Positions 53,783 to 60,898 of a stretch of 64,000 nt of DNA are shown here, piece after piece. The DNA is taken from positions 139,889 through 203,888 of the forward strand of contig JAPUFB010000003.1 of the NCBI GenBank assembly GCA_027492255.1, read 5' to 3'. A program made the position numbers and the translations under genes. The stretch is from Candidatus Saccharimonadota bacterium. Its GTDB lineage: Bacteria > Patescibacteriota > Saccharimonadia > Saccharimonadales > Saccharimonadaceae. A model generated the notes under the pieces. It was not told the DNA's origin, ran no database searches, and saw nothing but the letters and a program-made list of their open reading frames with translations. Position 1 is the first letter of the stretch. Each line of letters starts with the position of its first letter.

Positions 53783-53841
53783 ATCATCAGTATACATGAG
53801 AAATAATTTCTTATTTCCACTGGATAGTTAGGAGAAATATA

Positions 53842-54105
53842 CTATTTGCGCTTCATACCGTAGCGAAACTTGAGATACAATACCGAGCATGCCATCAAAA
53901 ATGTAATACTACTCATAATGATCAGTGAAGGGCTACTGATCATCCAACCGTACATAATCCATATGAGCTGTCCCGCGAGGCTAGTAACGCTCCATCCTAG
54001 TGATATATCATGTGTCGATTTTGTCTTCCAGGATTTAATAACTTGCGGCAACAATGCTACTGCAACTAATATTCCTGCAACAAATCCAATTAATTCAGTG
54101 TTCAT
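53842..54105 (-). CDS. SemiSWEET-type PQ-loop transporter
   Basis: An 87-residue protein with three helices and the PQ motif in VALLPQVIKSWKTKST, then SLGWSVTSLAGQLIWIMYGW and a third helix. SemiSWEETs are three-helix units that dimerise to pass sugars across the membrane by facilitated diffusion. The length and the position of the PQ motif fit well; the sugar is unknown. Confidence 0.88.
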   Translation of the reverse strand: MNTELIGFVAGILVAVALLPQVIKSWKTKSTHDISLGWSVTSLAGQLIWIMYGWMISSPSLIIMSSITFLMACSVLYLKFRYGMKRK

Positions 54106-54120
54106 ACCACTACTATAACA

Positions 54121-54150
54121 AAAACTACCTCACTTTACTGAGGTAGTTTT
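54121..54150. terminator. Terminator of tRNA-fMet
   Basis: AAAACTACCTCA/TGAGGTAGTTTT, a perfect 12-bp stem with a 6-nt loop; symmetric A/T flanks. It lies between the initiator tRNA (minus strand) and the SemiSWEET gene. Confidence 0.88.
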
Positions 54151-54163
54151 CATAATTCTATCG

Positions 54164-54241
54164 TGGTAGCGGGGGCAAGATTTGAACTTGCGACCTCTTG
54201 GTTATGAGCCAAGCGAGCTGACCAGGCTGCTCCACCCCGCG
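54164..54241 (-). tRNA. Initiator tRNA-fMet (anticodon CAT)
   Basis: A minus-strand cloverleaf with the initiator mark of an unpaired first base: C1 faces T72, the rest of the acceptor (GCGGGG/CCCCGC) pairs. D arm TGGAGCAGCCTGGTCAGCTC is the initiator type. The anticodon stem is CTTGG/CCAAG, so only two of the three usual G-C pairs are present (29:41 is T:A). T loop TTCAAAT; encoded CCA 54164-54166. Confidence 0.93.
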
Positions 54242-54280
54242 GCAAAGCAATGTCAATTCTACTCTATTTTACAGATACGG

Positions 54281-54721
54281 TCAAGATGAGGGGGAGTTAT
54301 TGCCGAAGAAAAATTGCATCCAGCGGGAAAAATTACTCTGTGTATCAACCGATTTCTGAACAACTACTTCTGTATCTTTAATGTTTGCGGAGGACGGTAA
54401 GATCACCATTTTCTCCCCAGGACTGGCAAGTCCGAGCCGCTCACGAGCACTGAGTTCGAGAAATTCGTCACTCTTATAATATTCCTGTTGATAGGCGGCA
54501 TTTTCATTTTGTAATTTCATCACTTCTATTTGTTGCGCATTTAAGTCAACCTGTCGCTGATAGGTATAGTTTTTCTGCAAGGTCGTCGATGCACCCCATA
54601 CCCATGACAACGCAATAAGCAAGCCTATAGCAACACCAACATTTTGTATAGTTACAAGATGTTGGTTGCGACGGTAGAGGTGTACTATTTTTTGATAGAT
54701 CTTAGACGCAAGCATTTTCAT
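54281..54721 (-). CDS. FtsB/DivIC-like septum formation protein
   Basis: A 146-residue bitopic protein: basic N-terminus, one membrane helix (about 28-45), a coiled coil (about 50-85, VDLNAQQIEVMKLQNENAA), then SARERLGLASPGEKMVIL, the FtsB/DivIC end motif ('ARE.LG...PGE'). It would join FtsL-like partners at the division site. TATAGT and AGGAG overlap just before the ATG. Confidence 0.85.
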   Translation of the reverse strand: MKMLASKIYQKIVHLYRRNQHLVTIQNVGVAIGLLIALSWVWGASTTLQKNYTYQRQVDLNAQQIEVMKLQNENAAYQQEYYKSDEFLELSARERLGLASPGEKMVILPSSANIKDTEVVVQKSVDTQSNFSRWMQFFFGNNSPSS

Positions 54722-54791
54722 CTCCTACTATACGTGCTTGATGGGTATTTTTCTAGAGCAGTACCTCTGGTATACTAGCTAGCGTAACCTT

Positions 54792-54857
54792 GGGGGTATA
54801 GCTCAGTGGTTAGAGTAGCGGGCTCGCGAAGAAGTCCGAAGGGCGCTTAACCTGTTG
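54792..54857 (+). pseudogene. Pseudo-tRNA with a 21-nt insert in the anticodon loop
   Basis: Bases 54792-54825 copy the 5' half of the following CAT tRNA (one change), then 21 nt of foreign sequence (54826-54846, starting GCGAAGAAGTCC) replace the point before the anticodon's second base, then TTAACCTGTTG resumes the tRNA. The T arm and 3' acceptor side are missing, so no cloverleaf can form. Confidence 0.8.
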
Positions 54858-54878
54858 ATTTTCACAATTTTTCTGTGT

Positions 54879-54954
54879 GGGGGTATAGCTCAGTGGTTAG
54901 AGCAGCGGGCTCATAACCTGTTGGTCCTCGGTTCAAGTCCAAGTACCCCCACCA
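54879..54954 (+). tRNA. tRNA with CAT anticodon, probably tRNA-Ile2
   Basis: Cloverleaf: acceptor GGGGGTA/TACCCCC, D arm GCTCAGTGGTTAGAGC identical to that of tRNA-Ile2 in E. coli, anticodon stem GCGGG/CCTGT with loop CTCATAA, T stem CTCGG/CCAAG (one C-A mismatch at 51:63), T loop TTCAAGT, encoded CCA. With an initiator and an elongator Met tRNA already present, this third CAT tRNA is the best candidate for the lysidine-modified isoleucine tRNA made by TilS. Confidence 0.85.
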
Positions 54955-55027
54955 CAGATAAATCGTGAAATACACATATTCTGTGTGTCCTCGCTATCGC
55001 TTGCGCTCCTTCGCTTCGCTACGCCAG

Positions 55028-55045
55028 GTCCAAGTACCCCCACCA
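55028..55045 (+). repeat. Second copy of the tRNA-Ile2 3' end
   Basis: An exact 18-bp copy of 54937-54954 (3' T stem, acceptor, CCA). The 73 bp between the copies contain TCGCTTGCGCTCCTTCGC, related in wording to the inserts at the Gly and Pro loci. Confidence 0.88.
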
Positions 55046-55054
55046 GCAATATTA

Positions 55055-55090
55055 CAAGAAATACCTCCCCTATTTGGGAGGTATTTCTTG
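55055..55090. terminator. Terminator after the tRNA-Ile2 3' copy
   Basis: CAAGAAATACCTCCC/GGGAGGTATTTCTTG, a perfect 15-bp stem with a 6-nt loop, flanked by T-rich sequence; it also faces the convergent gene at 55107. Confidence 0.88.
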
Positions 55091-55106
55091 ATATTTTTAT
55101 GGGTCA

Positions 55107-55511
55107 TTATACTTCTGCTGCGTGATTTGAGCCGAGAGTGAAAAGCTTAGCGATACCCCAACCGAGTAATCCATAGATTGCGATCGCTACAAGCGTGCTG
55201 ATCTCAAAATAGCTTTGCCCATAACTAGGCGTGTAACTAAACATACCGAAGAACGGTGCCGCAAAGACGCCGCTGAGAGCATAAATAAAATCAACAAATC
55301 CATTGCCTTGATTTGCTCCCATGAGTTGAAGTAGCAATCTCAGCGCTAAGAGAACGATAATTACCCCTATGGCATACCACACTACACGTCCTGCGACGAC
55401 CCCTGCAGATACAGAAGTTGTTTGTGATACCGTTTGCCTCTGGACAGTCGTATTGCCAACTTGCGCATCCGTTGTCTGCACTTCATTTACTTGTTGTTCT
55501 GTATCCGCCAT
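55107..55511 (-). CDS. YggT-like membrane protein
   Basis: A 134-residue protein: Thr/Gln/Val-rich hydrophilic N-terminus (1 to about 38), then a YggT-type pair of helices (VWYAIGVIIVLLALRLLLQL, about 45-64; a second about 105-125) separated by GNGFVDFIYALSGVFAAPFFGMF in pieces. YggT proteins are linked to membrane and division functions, without a defined reaction. It stands alone. Confidence 0.72.
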   Translation of the reverse strand: MADTEQQVNEVQTTDAQVGNTTVQRQTVSQTTSVSAGVVAGRVVWYAIGVIIVLLALRLLLQLMGANQGNGFVDFIYALSGVFAAPFFGMFSYTPSYGQSYFEISTLVAIAIYGLLGWGIAKLFTLGSNHAAEV

Positions 55512-55613
55512 GCCGAAATACTCCTCATACTATGTGATGTTTCAAGTGTAGCAAAAAATAATACCCGAAAGTGGGCTTATGTATATATATGTGAAAAATA
55601 TTACGTAAAAATT

Positions 55614-56102
55614 CTATATTCTGTCGCCTGAACGAAGGCGTGCTACATCAAGCACGGTCCTGCCATTTTTTGCAGTCCGCTCATACCATTCATCGATCAT
55701 CCGATTGAGTTCGGCTCGTTTCTCGTCAGTTATATAGTTAATTGATGCTAAATAATCTCGAACTTTCATATCCGCATGATGTATCCATGGATTGGCCCAG
55801 CCCATACTTCCCGCTTCTTCAAGCGCACTCTCAATCATCCCTGTGACTCGCCTTCCGTTCAGCTTTAGTCCAAGTTCATCTTCAGCGGTCATAGGAGCTG
55901 GAGCTTCAAGTGTCAACGGCTTCTGATTTGGGTCAAATGGAGGCAATTCAAATGATTCAAAATCATCGGGATCATCATCTTCACCGGTATCTGCAACCTC
56001 TCCCGGTTTTTCTGTATCTATCTCGGCTCGTCCATAAAAAGGAATATGATCATCGGGATCTCCTAGATATGGCGCGAGGGTTTCATTTGTTTGGGTGATC
56101 AT
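55614..56102 (-). CDS. Hypothetical acidic protein
   Basis: A 162-residue soluble protein. The first half is disordered and acidic (DTGEDDDPDDFESFELPPFDP), and the second half is helical (about 75-160), with repeated Trp-containing segments (MGWANPWIHHADMKVRDYL). The family is not recognised. It has its own full promoter, with the -10 box 8 nt before the ATG. Confidence 0.68.
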   Translation of the reverse strand: MITQTNETLAPYLGDPDDHIPFYGRAEIDTEKPGEVADTGEDDDPDDFESFELPPFDPNQKPLTLEAPAPMTAEDELGLKLNGRRVTGMIESALEEAGSMGWANPWIHHADMKVRDYLASINYITDEKRAELNRMIDEWYERTAKNGRTVLDVARLRSGDRI

Positions 56103-56110
56103 TTGGGATT

Positions 56111-56139
56111 ATTCTACCACAAGCATTATAAAAAGTCAA
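56111..56139 (-). promoter_or_regulatory. Promoter of the acidic hypothetical gene
   Basis: On the minus strand TTGACT (56134-56139) and TAGAAT (56111-56116) are 17 bp apart; the start codon is at 56102, so the transcript is predicted to be leaderless. Confidence 0.75.
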
Positions 56140-56153
56140 TACAAGGATACCAA

Positions 56154-56187
56154 AAACCGCCTGAACCAGAGAGGAAACAGGCGGTTT
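56154..56187. terminator. Hairpin, possible second terminator
   Basis: AAACCGCCTG/CAGGCGGTTT, 10-bp stem with a 14-nt loop and T runs on both sides, in the gap between two minus-strand genes. It may back up the terminator at 56262. Confidence 0.6.
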
Positions 56188-56261
56188 GTTTTGGCACCTG
56201 TTTGTTTGCGTATAGAGTACCATAATACTGCTTGTGTTTGCAAAGTTTTCATTACAACAAA

Positions 56262-56287
56262 ACCCGGCCATCAGATGACAGCCGGGT
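56262..56287 (-). terminator. Terminator of the 70-residue protein gene
   Basis: ACCCGGC/GCCGGGT stem with a 12-nt loop, then TTTTGTTGT on the minus strand, 24 bp after the stop at 56311. The rest of the gap 56103-56310 holds only this, the hairpin at 56154 and a promoter. Confidence 0.75.
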
Positions 56288-56310
56288 AATGCTCGTACTA
56301 AAAGACTTAA

Positions 56311-56523
56311 TTAGTCTTTGCGAATTTTGCGAATTGTCAAGAACCCGTTGCGTGGGTTTTCAGTTACTTCGTAACCTGCTGGAAGACCAGTTGGTTCACC
56401 TTTACCGCCCTCTACCTTTGCGAAAAAGTAGATAGTTTGGTTTTTGCCGCCGCGTAGAACGACGTCTTTCTTGTGCAAGAAGTACTGTACCCCTTTTGAG
56501 TTGGTGTGTGCGTAAGCTGCCAT
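56311..56523 (-). CDS. Conserved-looking small hypothetical protein
   Basis: A 70-residue basic protein, MAAYAHTNSKGVQYFLHKKD, with YFFAKVEGGKGEPTGLPAGY and a basic end IRKIRKD. It has an excellent Shine-Dalgarno (GGAGGAGAAAAC) and its own terminator, so it is probably well expressed. The mix of beta-prone segments and Lys suggests a nucleic acid-binding fold (inference). I do not recognise the family. Confidence 0.7.
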   Translation of the reverse strand: MAAYAHTNSKGVQYFLHKKDVVLRGGKNQTIYFFAKVEGGKGEPTGLPAGYEVTENPRNGFLTIRKIRKD

Positions 56524-56588
56524 AGACTGTTTTCTCCTCCTTTAATGACTTACGTTTCTAAGATACCCCTGTTTGACAGGGGTGTCAA

Positions 56589-57251
56589 CTACTCTGCGCG
56601 TTGATATCGCTTTTTTACAAGAAAACTGAGGGTGATTCTCGAGATAATCTTCCAAAATAGCATAAGAAAAATAATAAACCAGACTACAACGGAAAGACCG
56701 GCAAGATCCCATGATAACAGTGGTGACTTGAAATTTACTTTATAAAGACTCTGGTCAGGTAATCTTAATTCTGTTGATAGATTATTCTGTCCGGAAAGGG
56801 CACTCACGCGGTCAATCACACATCGAACATAATCATTCCTAAATGATGCGACTCCGCCCTGCCACTTTGCCCGACACTCGATTGATGCGTCATAGTATAC
56901 CTGGCTATTAGGGTTGGTATCAGCTCCTGCCGCCTCAATCGCCGCTGCTTTGTCACGCTCATAGGCTTTCACGAGGTAAAAACCATCACCAAGACTCGTG
57001 TTCATATGGTGTGTAACGTATGTCTGTAGATCTGCAAGTGACTTCTGCAAGGAGGTCTTATCCTCTTTTTCATCTGCCTGGATAACAGCGCTACGGCGTT
57101 CTATCATACCAAGATTATTGATGCGCAGGAAAGTTGCGGTTAGGATAGTCATTAAAAATAAAACTATCACAAGCTGCCAAATCTTCACCTCTGAAAATTT
57201 CTTGCTTTTGTGTCGAAGTCGAGCTACAACGCTATGTGTGTCCCACCGCAT
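56589..57251 (-). CDS. Hypothetical membrane protein
   Basis: A 220-residue protein with an N-terminal helix (about 25-43), a hydrophilic outer region with two Cys (IECRAKW, YVRCVIDR), and a C-terminal hairpin of hydrophobic residues (about 182-210) with a Lys/Arg tail. No family is recognised. It lies 23 bp downstream of the MFS gene on the same strand and may share its transcript. Confidence 0.65.
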   Translation of the reverse strand: MRWDTHSVVARLRHKSKKFSEVKIWQLVIVLFLMTILTATFLRINNLGMIERRSAVIQADEKEDKTSLQKSLADLQTYVTHHMNTSLGDGFYLVKAYERDKAAAIEAAGADTNPNSQVYYDASIECRAKWQGGVASFRNDYVRCVIDRVSALSGQNNLSTELRLPDQSLYKVNFKSPLLSWDLAGLSVVVWFIIFLMLFWKIISRITLSFLVKKRYQRAE

Positions 57252-57273
57252 AATTACTTACAAGTATATCACC

Positions 57274-58515
57274 CTAGCGTGTAAAGATTGCGTTCATAAC
57301 AGGCTTGAAGACCCTAAAACCATTCGCGAGGATAAAGAGCACTGCTATAGCGGCAACGATGAAGCCCACCGCAAGACCCGTAACATCACCGTAGACATAT
57401 GCAAGACATGCAGTAACAAGTGCCGCGAGGCAACTCCCAGTTGCAGCAGCAAGATTCATGACTGACATATACGCAACCCGAAAACCAGGTAGAGAGTCAG
57501 CTGTATCGTACTGTCCTTTTGCAAATGGCATATTATACCCACTTGTTGTCATCTCGTTACCGATATTAAGCATCCCTACCCCAACTGGCGTCGTCACGAA
57601 GAGTCGCGTAAAGTGAATGATTGAATTTGCAATCACTGCAGTCTGCAAAAGTTGCTTGCCTTTTCGCCGATCGATTAAGATACCAAACAGCTTACTGCCA
57701 ACGATTGAAGTAAGGAGTGTTACTGACATCAGAACGCCGAGCTCAGCATAGATAAGGCTTGACCCGATTCCGAAAATCGCGAGGGCCACATAGAGGGACC
57801 ATAGACTTCCTGAGCTAACAATATCGTATCCTACCGCCATTTGTGCAATAACCTGTCTCCAGATTTTTTTCCAGGCAAGTCCACGAAATGTAATATGCTG
57901 ATGTAGCCGGATTGGCTCTGGGCTCATGAGAAGCGGGTAGGCTGAGAGAAATACCATCGTTGCTCCCACCCACATCGTATATTGAGGGCCCCAGAGATAC
58001 GCGATAATACCACCAATAAGAGGCGCAAGACCCGCTCCGATCTTTTCGATAATATGCATATACCCAATTTCCTTGCCGACATGAGAATTGTGTTTAATTT
58101 TTGAAAAATCAACATCAAAAGCAATTGCATAACTTGTTACTGATAGCGCCTGCAGGAAAAAGAAAGCCGTCAGTATCACAGGTTGACGGATATCAGAGGC
58201 AGCGATAACAATCAGACAGCCAATATAGGCAAGATTACTAAAGAGCGTCGCGTGTTTAGGGCCGATACTGGCAACTAAATGCCCCATCGGAAATGACAAT
58301 AACCCTCGTATAGCGAAGTATGCCGCAAGAATAAGTAGTATTTCCACCATACGATAGCCGCTTTGATACAGATAGACAACGACGAATACGCCAGTCATAT
58401 TGACCGCCATTGCACGAAGCAAGCGCGAGGTGTAGAGTTCGGCGAGTTCACTAAATGACACCGTGCGCCAGTAATGCCGGCCTTCAAAGAGATAATGTAT
58501 TAAGCGAGAGAGCAT
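57274..58515 (-). CDS. Major facilitator superfamily transporter
   Basis: A 413-residue protein with about 12 membrane helices. MFS-like turns are present: the helix 2-3 loop with GHLVASIGPKHATLF, and its counterpart KLFGILIDRRKGKQLL in the second half, matching the GxxxDRxGRR motif. The substrate cannot be told; the sequence is diverged from sugar or drug exporters I know. It is divergent from murC. Confidence 0.78.
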   Translation of the reverse strand: MLSRLIHYLFEGRHYWRTVSFSELAELYTSRLLRAMAVNMTGVFVVVYLYQSGYRMVEILLILAAYFAIRGLLSFPMGHLVASIGPKHATLFSNLAYIGCLIVIAASDIRQPVILTAFFFLQALSVTSYAIAFDVDFSKIKHNSHVGKEIGYMHIIEKIGAGLAPLIGGIIAYLWGPQYTMWVGATMVFLSAYPLLMSPEPIRLHQHITFRGLAWKKIWRQVIAQMAVGYDIVSSGSLWSLYVALAIFGIGSSLIYAELGVLMSVTLLTSIVGSKLFGILIDRRKGKQLLQTAVIANSIIHFTRLFVTTPVGVGMLNIGNEMTTSGYNMPFAKGQYDTADSLPGFRVAYMSVMNLAAATGSCLAALVTACLAYVYGDVTGLAVGFIVAAIAVLFILANGFRVFKPVMNAIFTR

Positions 58516-58583
58516 ATTGTTTATGTTTACCTTTGCTCTATTTAACCATAATTCTCACGCCAAAGATAGGATATACTGGGGGT

Positions 58584-59843
58584 ATGCATATATATTTTTC
58601 GGGTATTGGCGGTGTCGGTATCGGCCCACTGGCTGAAATTGCCCGTGACGCCGGTTATGATGTGTCTGGCTCAGATCAGATTCAAAGTCTTATGACCGAT
58701 CAGCTCATACGCAAAGGTATCCGGGTTGCAATAGGACAAGATGGCTCGCAGATTATGCGCGAGCATTCAGCCAACCCAATCGACTGGTTCGTCTACACCG
58801 CAGCGCTGCCTCAGGATCACCCTGAGCTTGTCTTTGCTAAGCAAAACGGTATCAGAACCGCAAAACGCGACGAGCTATTAGCAGAAATTATCCGCGAGAA
58901 GAACCTGAAGCTCATCGCCGTTGCTGGCACTCATGGTAAAACGACAACGAGCGGACTATTAGTATGGGTCTTTAAACAGCTCGGTATCCCCGTGAGTTAT
59001 TCAGTCGGAACAACACTTGAGTTTGGGCCGAGCGGCCGCTATGACCCACAGAGTGAATACTTCATCTACGAATGTGATGAATACGACCGCAATTTTCTCC
59101 ATTTTCAGCCATATCTTTCCCTGATACCGGCCATTGATTATGATCATCCAGACACGTATCCAACACGTCGTAGTTATCAAGATGCTTTCGTGGAATTTCT
59201 CAGCCAATCAGACTACTCACTTCTTTGGGAAAAAGATATTCGAGCTCTTGAAACACCTGATATCTCGGCAAATTACGAAGCCTATGACGAATTAATGGAC
59301 CTCTCATCTATATCTTTACCTGGCGATCACCTGCGCCACAATGCCTATCTTGTAGAGAGGGCTCTAGAGCGGCTATTGGGAGAGTCGTTTGCAGCGTTTG
59401 ACGCTATTAATTCCTTCCCTGGCACAGGCAGACGATTCGAAAAACTTGCCAATAATCTCTACAGTGACTACGGTCATCATCCAGCTGAGATTGCCGCGAC
59501 ATTGCAGATGGCTCGTGAATTGTCCGATCACGTCGTGCTCGTCTATCAGCCGCACCAAAATATCCGCCAACATGAAGTGAAGAACCAATACACTGATTGT
59601 ATGCAGCTGGCGGAAACGGTTTACTGGCTTCCGACATATCTAAGCCGAGAAGATCCGAATCTTGAAGTTTTAACACCTGAACAGCTGTCTGAAAATCTCG
59701 TCAATAAAGAATCCGTTCACGTCTCCGATCTCAACGAATCGCTTTGGCATGAAATTCAGAGCCACTGCAACAATGGTCATCTCGTCCTCTGTATGGGTGC
59801 CGGAACAATTGATACCTGGCTCCGCTCGAAATTGACAAAATAG
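58584..59843 (+). CDS. murC: UDP-N-acetylmuramate--L-alanine ligase MurC
   Basis: A 419-residue Mur ligase: Rossmann-like start MHIYFSGIGGVGIGPLAEIA with SGSD, P-loop GTHGKTTTSG (115-124), IYECDEYDRNFL with metal-binding acidic and His pair, HLRHNAYL, and C-terminal DYGHHPAEI. It adds L-Ala to UDP-MurNAc, the first peptide step of wall synthesis. The ATG at 58584 lies 6 nt after TATACT (58572-58577); a longer frame from 58455 crosses the promoter. Mpl is an alternative, but the length and motifs fit MurC. Confidence 0.88.
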   Translation: MHIYFSGIGGVGIGPLAEIARDAGYDVSGSDQIQSLMTDQLIRKGIRVAIGQDGSQIMREHSANPIDWFVYTAALPQDHPELVFAKQNGIRTAKRDELLAEIIREKNLKLIAVAGTHGKTTTSGLLVWVFKQLGIPVSYSVGTTLEFGPSGRYDPQSEYFIYECDEYDRNFLHFQPYLSLIPAIDYDHPDTYPTRRSYQDAFVEFLSQSDYSLLWEKDIRALETPDISANYEAYDELMDLSSISLPGDHLRHNAYLVERALERLLGESFAAFDAINSFPGTGRRFEKLANNLYSDYGHHPAEIAATLQMARELSDHVVLVYQPHQNIRQHEVKNQYTDCMQLAETVYWLPTYLSREDPNLEVLTPEQLSENLVNKESVHVSDLNESLWHEIQSHCNNGHLVLCMGAGTIDTWLRSKLTK

Positions 59844-59860
59844 TCGTATTTTGCTATAAT
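59832..59860 (+). promoter_or_regulatory. Consensus promoter inside the murC 3' end
   Basis: TTGACA (59832-59837), 17-bp spacer, then TATAAT (59855-59860) preceded by TG (TTTGCTATAAT). This is a full consensus sigma-70-type promoter with an extended -10, the best in the window. The -35 box is read as codons of the last murC residues. Confidence 0.88.
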
Positions 59861-59873
59861 ATATCTATTCCGT

Positions 59874-59974
59874 AGAGAATATGTCTCCGGAGGTAATTTT
59901 ATAGTTCTCTGGTAGAGACACGTTTTGTTTGACGAAATGTTTGCGTATATCGCTAATATTTCGTCAAACAAAAC
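59874..59974 (+). ncRNA. Structured leader RNA before the nucleotidyltransferase gene
   Basis: AGAGAA (59874-59879) can pair with TTCTCT (59905-59910), and TGTCTC (59882-59887) with GAGACA (59915-59920). The order 1-2-1'-2' is that of a pseudoknot. It is followed by a perfect 17-bp stem, 59922-59938 with 59958-59974 (core TTTGACGAAAT/ATTTCGTCAAA), with a 19-nt loop. CCGGAGG lies inside the knot but no start codon follows. It could be a riboswitch-like leader, a processed small RNA, or a terminator and leader pair. Confidence 0.55.
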
Positions 59975-59994
59975 TCGACTCAGAAAGGCTTCAC

Positions 59995-60477
59995 ATGTTT
60001 TGGAGAGATCCTGAAGGTGTCTACACCTGGGCAAGAGTCCTCGCTGGAGATCTGATCAGTGTTGCTCCTGTCGAGAAGATTGAAGTGTTCGGCTCCATCT
60101 CGAGAGGTATGGCTCTCGGTTGCTCGGACATCGACATGATCGTCGTTGTCGATACTGCGTTGGCCAAGGAGTGGCTCGAGCGGTGTCAGTTCGGTTTCGC
60201 GGAAGATGAACTCTACACGAATCGAAGACGAGATCGTCTCGTCCATGCCGCAAGCGTTCTTGAAACCCCATGGCTTGGGGAAGGATGGGACGCAGCTCTG
60301 GACATCTTCCTCTTCCCGCCCGACTGGCGGAGTCGTCTTGTGGAGCTCCAGACAGCCGGCAACCATAGCGACCCCGACTTCATGCTCAACATTGCGCATG
60401 ATGCAACCGCGTTCGATCCTGTACTCCAGACGTTCCCGATGGTGGAGCAGTACCGAGCTCAGAGGATCGACGCCTGA
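59995..60477 (+). CDS. Minimal nucleotidyltransferase-fold protein, GC-rich
   Basis: A 160-residue protein with the pol-beta-type nucleotidyltransferase motif VFGSISRGMALGCSDIDMIV (GSxxRG...SDID) near residues 31-50; a possible third acidic residue lies in ALDIFLFP. The start at 59995 follows AGAAAGG; the frame upstream to 59929 crosses the hairpin. Codon choice and base composition are clearly richer in G+C than in the neighbours, which points to recent transfer. No HEPN-type partner lies beside it. It could be an MNT-type antitoxin relative or an antibiotic nucleotidyltransferase relative; the substrate is unknown. Confidence 0.72.
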   Translation: MFWRDPEGVYTWARVLAGDLISVAPVEKIEVFGSISRGMALGCSDIDMIVVVDTALAKEWLERCQFGFAEDELYTNRRRDRLVHAASVLETPWLGEGWDAALDIFLFPPDWRSRLVELQTAGNHSDPDFMLNIAHDATAFDPVLQTFPMVEQYRAQRIDA

Positions 60478-60493
60478 ACAGAGAACTACTACA

Positions 60494-60534
60494 CCGAGAG
60501 GCGGAGTGCGGCTACCAAGCCCCTCCGCCCTCGG
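60494..60534. terminator. GC-rich hairpin after the nucleotidyltransferase
   Basis: CCGAGAGGCGGAG pairs with CTCCGCCCTCGG (one bulge) around a 16-nt loop. There is no T run. It marks the end of the GC-rich segment. Confidence 0.6.
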
Positions 60535-60571
60535 CGGTTCCCAAAGTTGATAAAGATTTTATCTGTTTTGG

Positions 60572-60898
60572 TTACCGGTAATCACCCGTACTTGCAATCG
60601 CTCCGCGCTCTTTTCGATCGGAAAGTTTTTCGAGATTAGTAGTCACAACATCATCAAGCTCAAGTCCAAGCTCACGGCTAAGAGTGGCAATATACCAAAG
60701 TACGTCGCCAAGTTCACGCTTCAGGTCATCCCGATCTAGTTTTGAGAAGTCCGAGTTGTGATTCCGAATGGCCTTCTTTATCTTCTCTGCAACTTCACCG
60801 GCCTCACCGACAAGCCCTAACGCAAGATATGGAATTTTCATCTCTCCCTCAACAATAAATGTTGCAGCAGCTTTTAGTTGGTACTCATTGCACGTCAT
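60572..60898 (-). CDS. MazG-like nucleotide pyrophosphohydrolase
   Basis: A 108-residue all-alpha protein with LGLVGEAGEVAEKIKKAI (ExxE) and KRELGDVLWYIATL (ExxD), the two metal-binding motifs of MazG/NTP-PPase folds. These enzymes remove pyrophosphate from NTPs or from non-canonical nucleotides. It overlaps trmB by 4 bases. Confidence 0.88.
   Translation of the reverse strand: MTCNEYQLKAAATFIVEGEMKIPYLALGLVGEAGEVAEKIKKAIRNHNSDFSKLDRDDLKRELGDVLWYIATLSRELGLELDDVVTTNLEKLSDRKERGAIASTGDYR

Noticed and set aside
54826-54846. Functional tRNA intron in the anticodon loop
   Set aside because: The host tRNA copy lacks its T arm and 3' acceptor half, and an intact copy follows, so it is a relic and not a split functional gene.
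58455-58583. N-terminal extension of MurC
   Set aside because: The added residues are hydrophobic and non-conserved, and they cover the promoter (TATACT at 58572) and the MFS gene start on the other strand.
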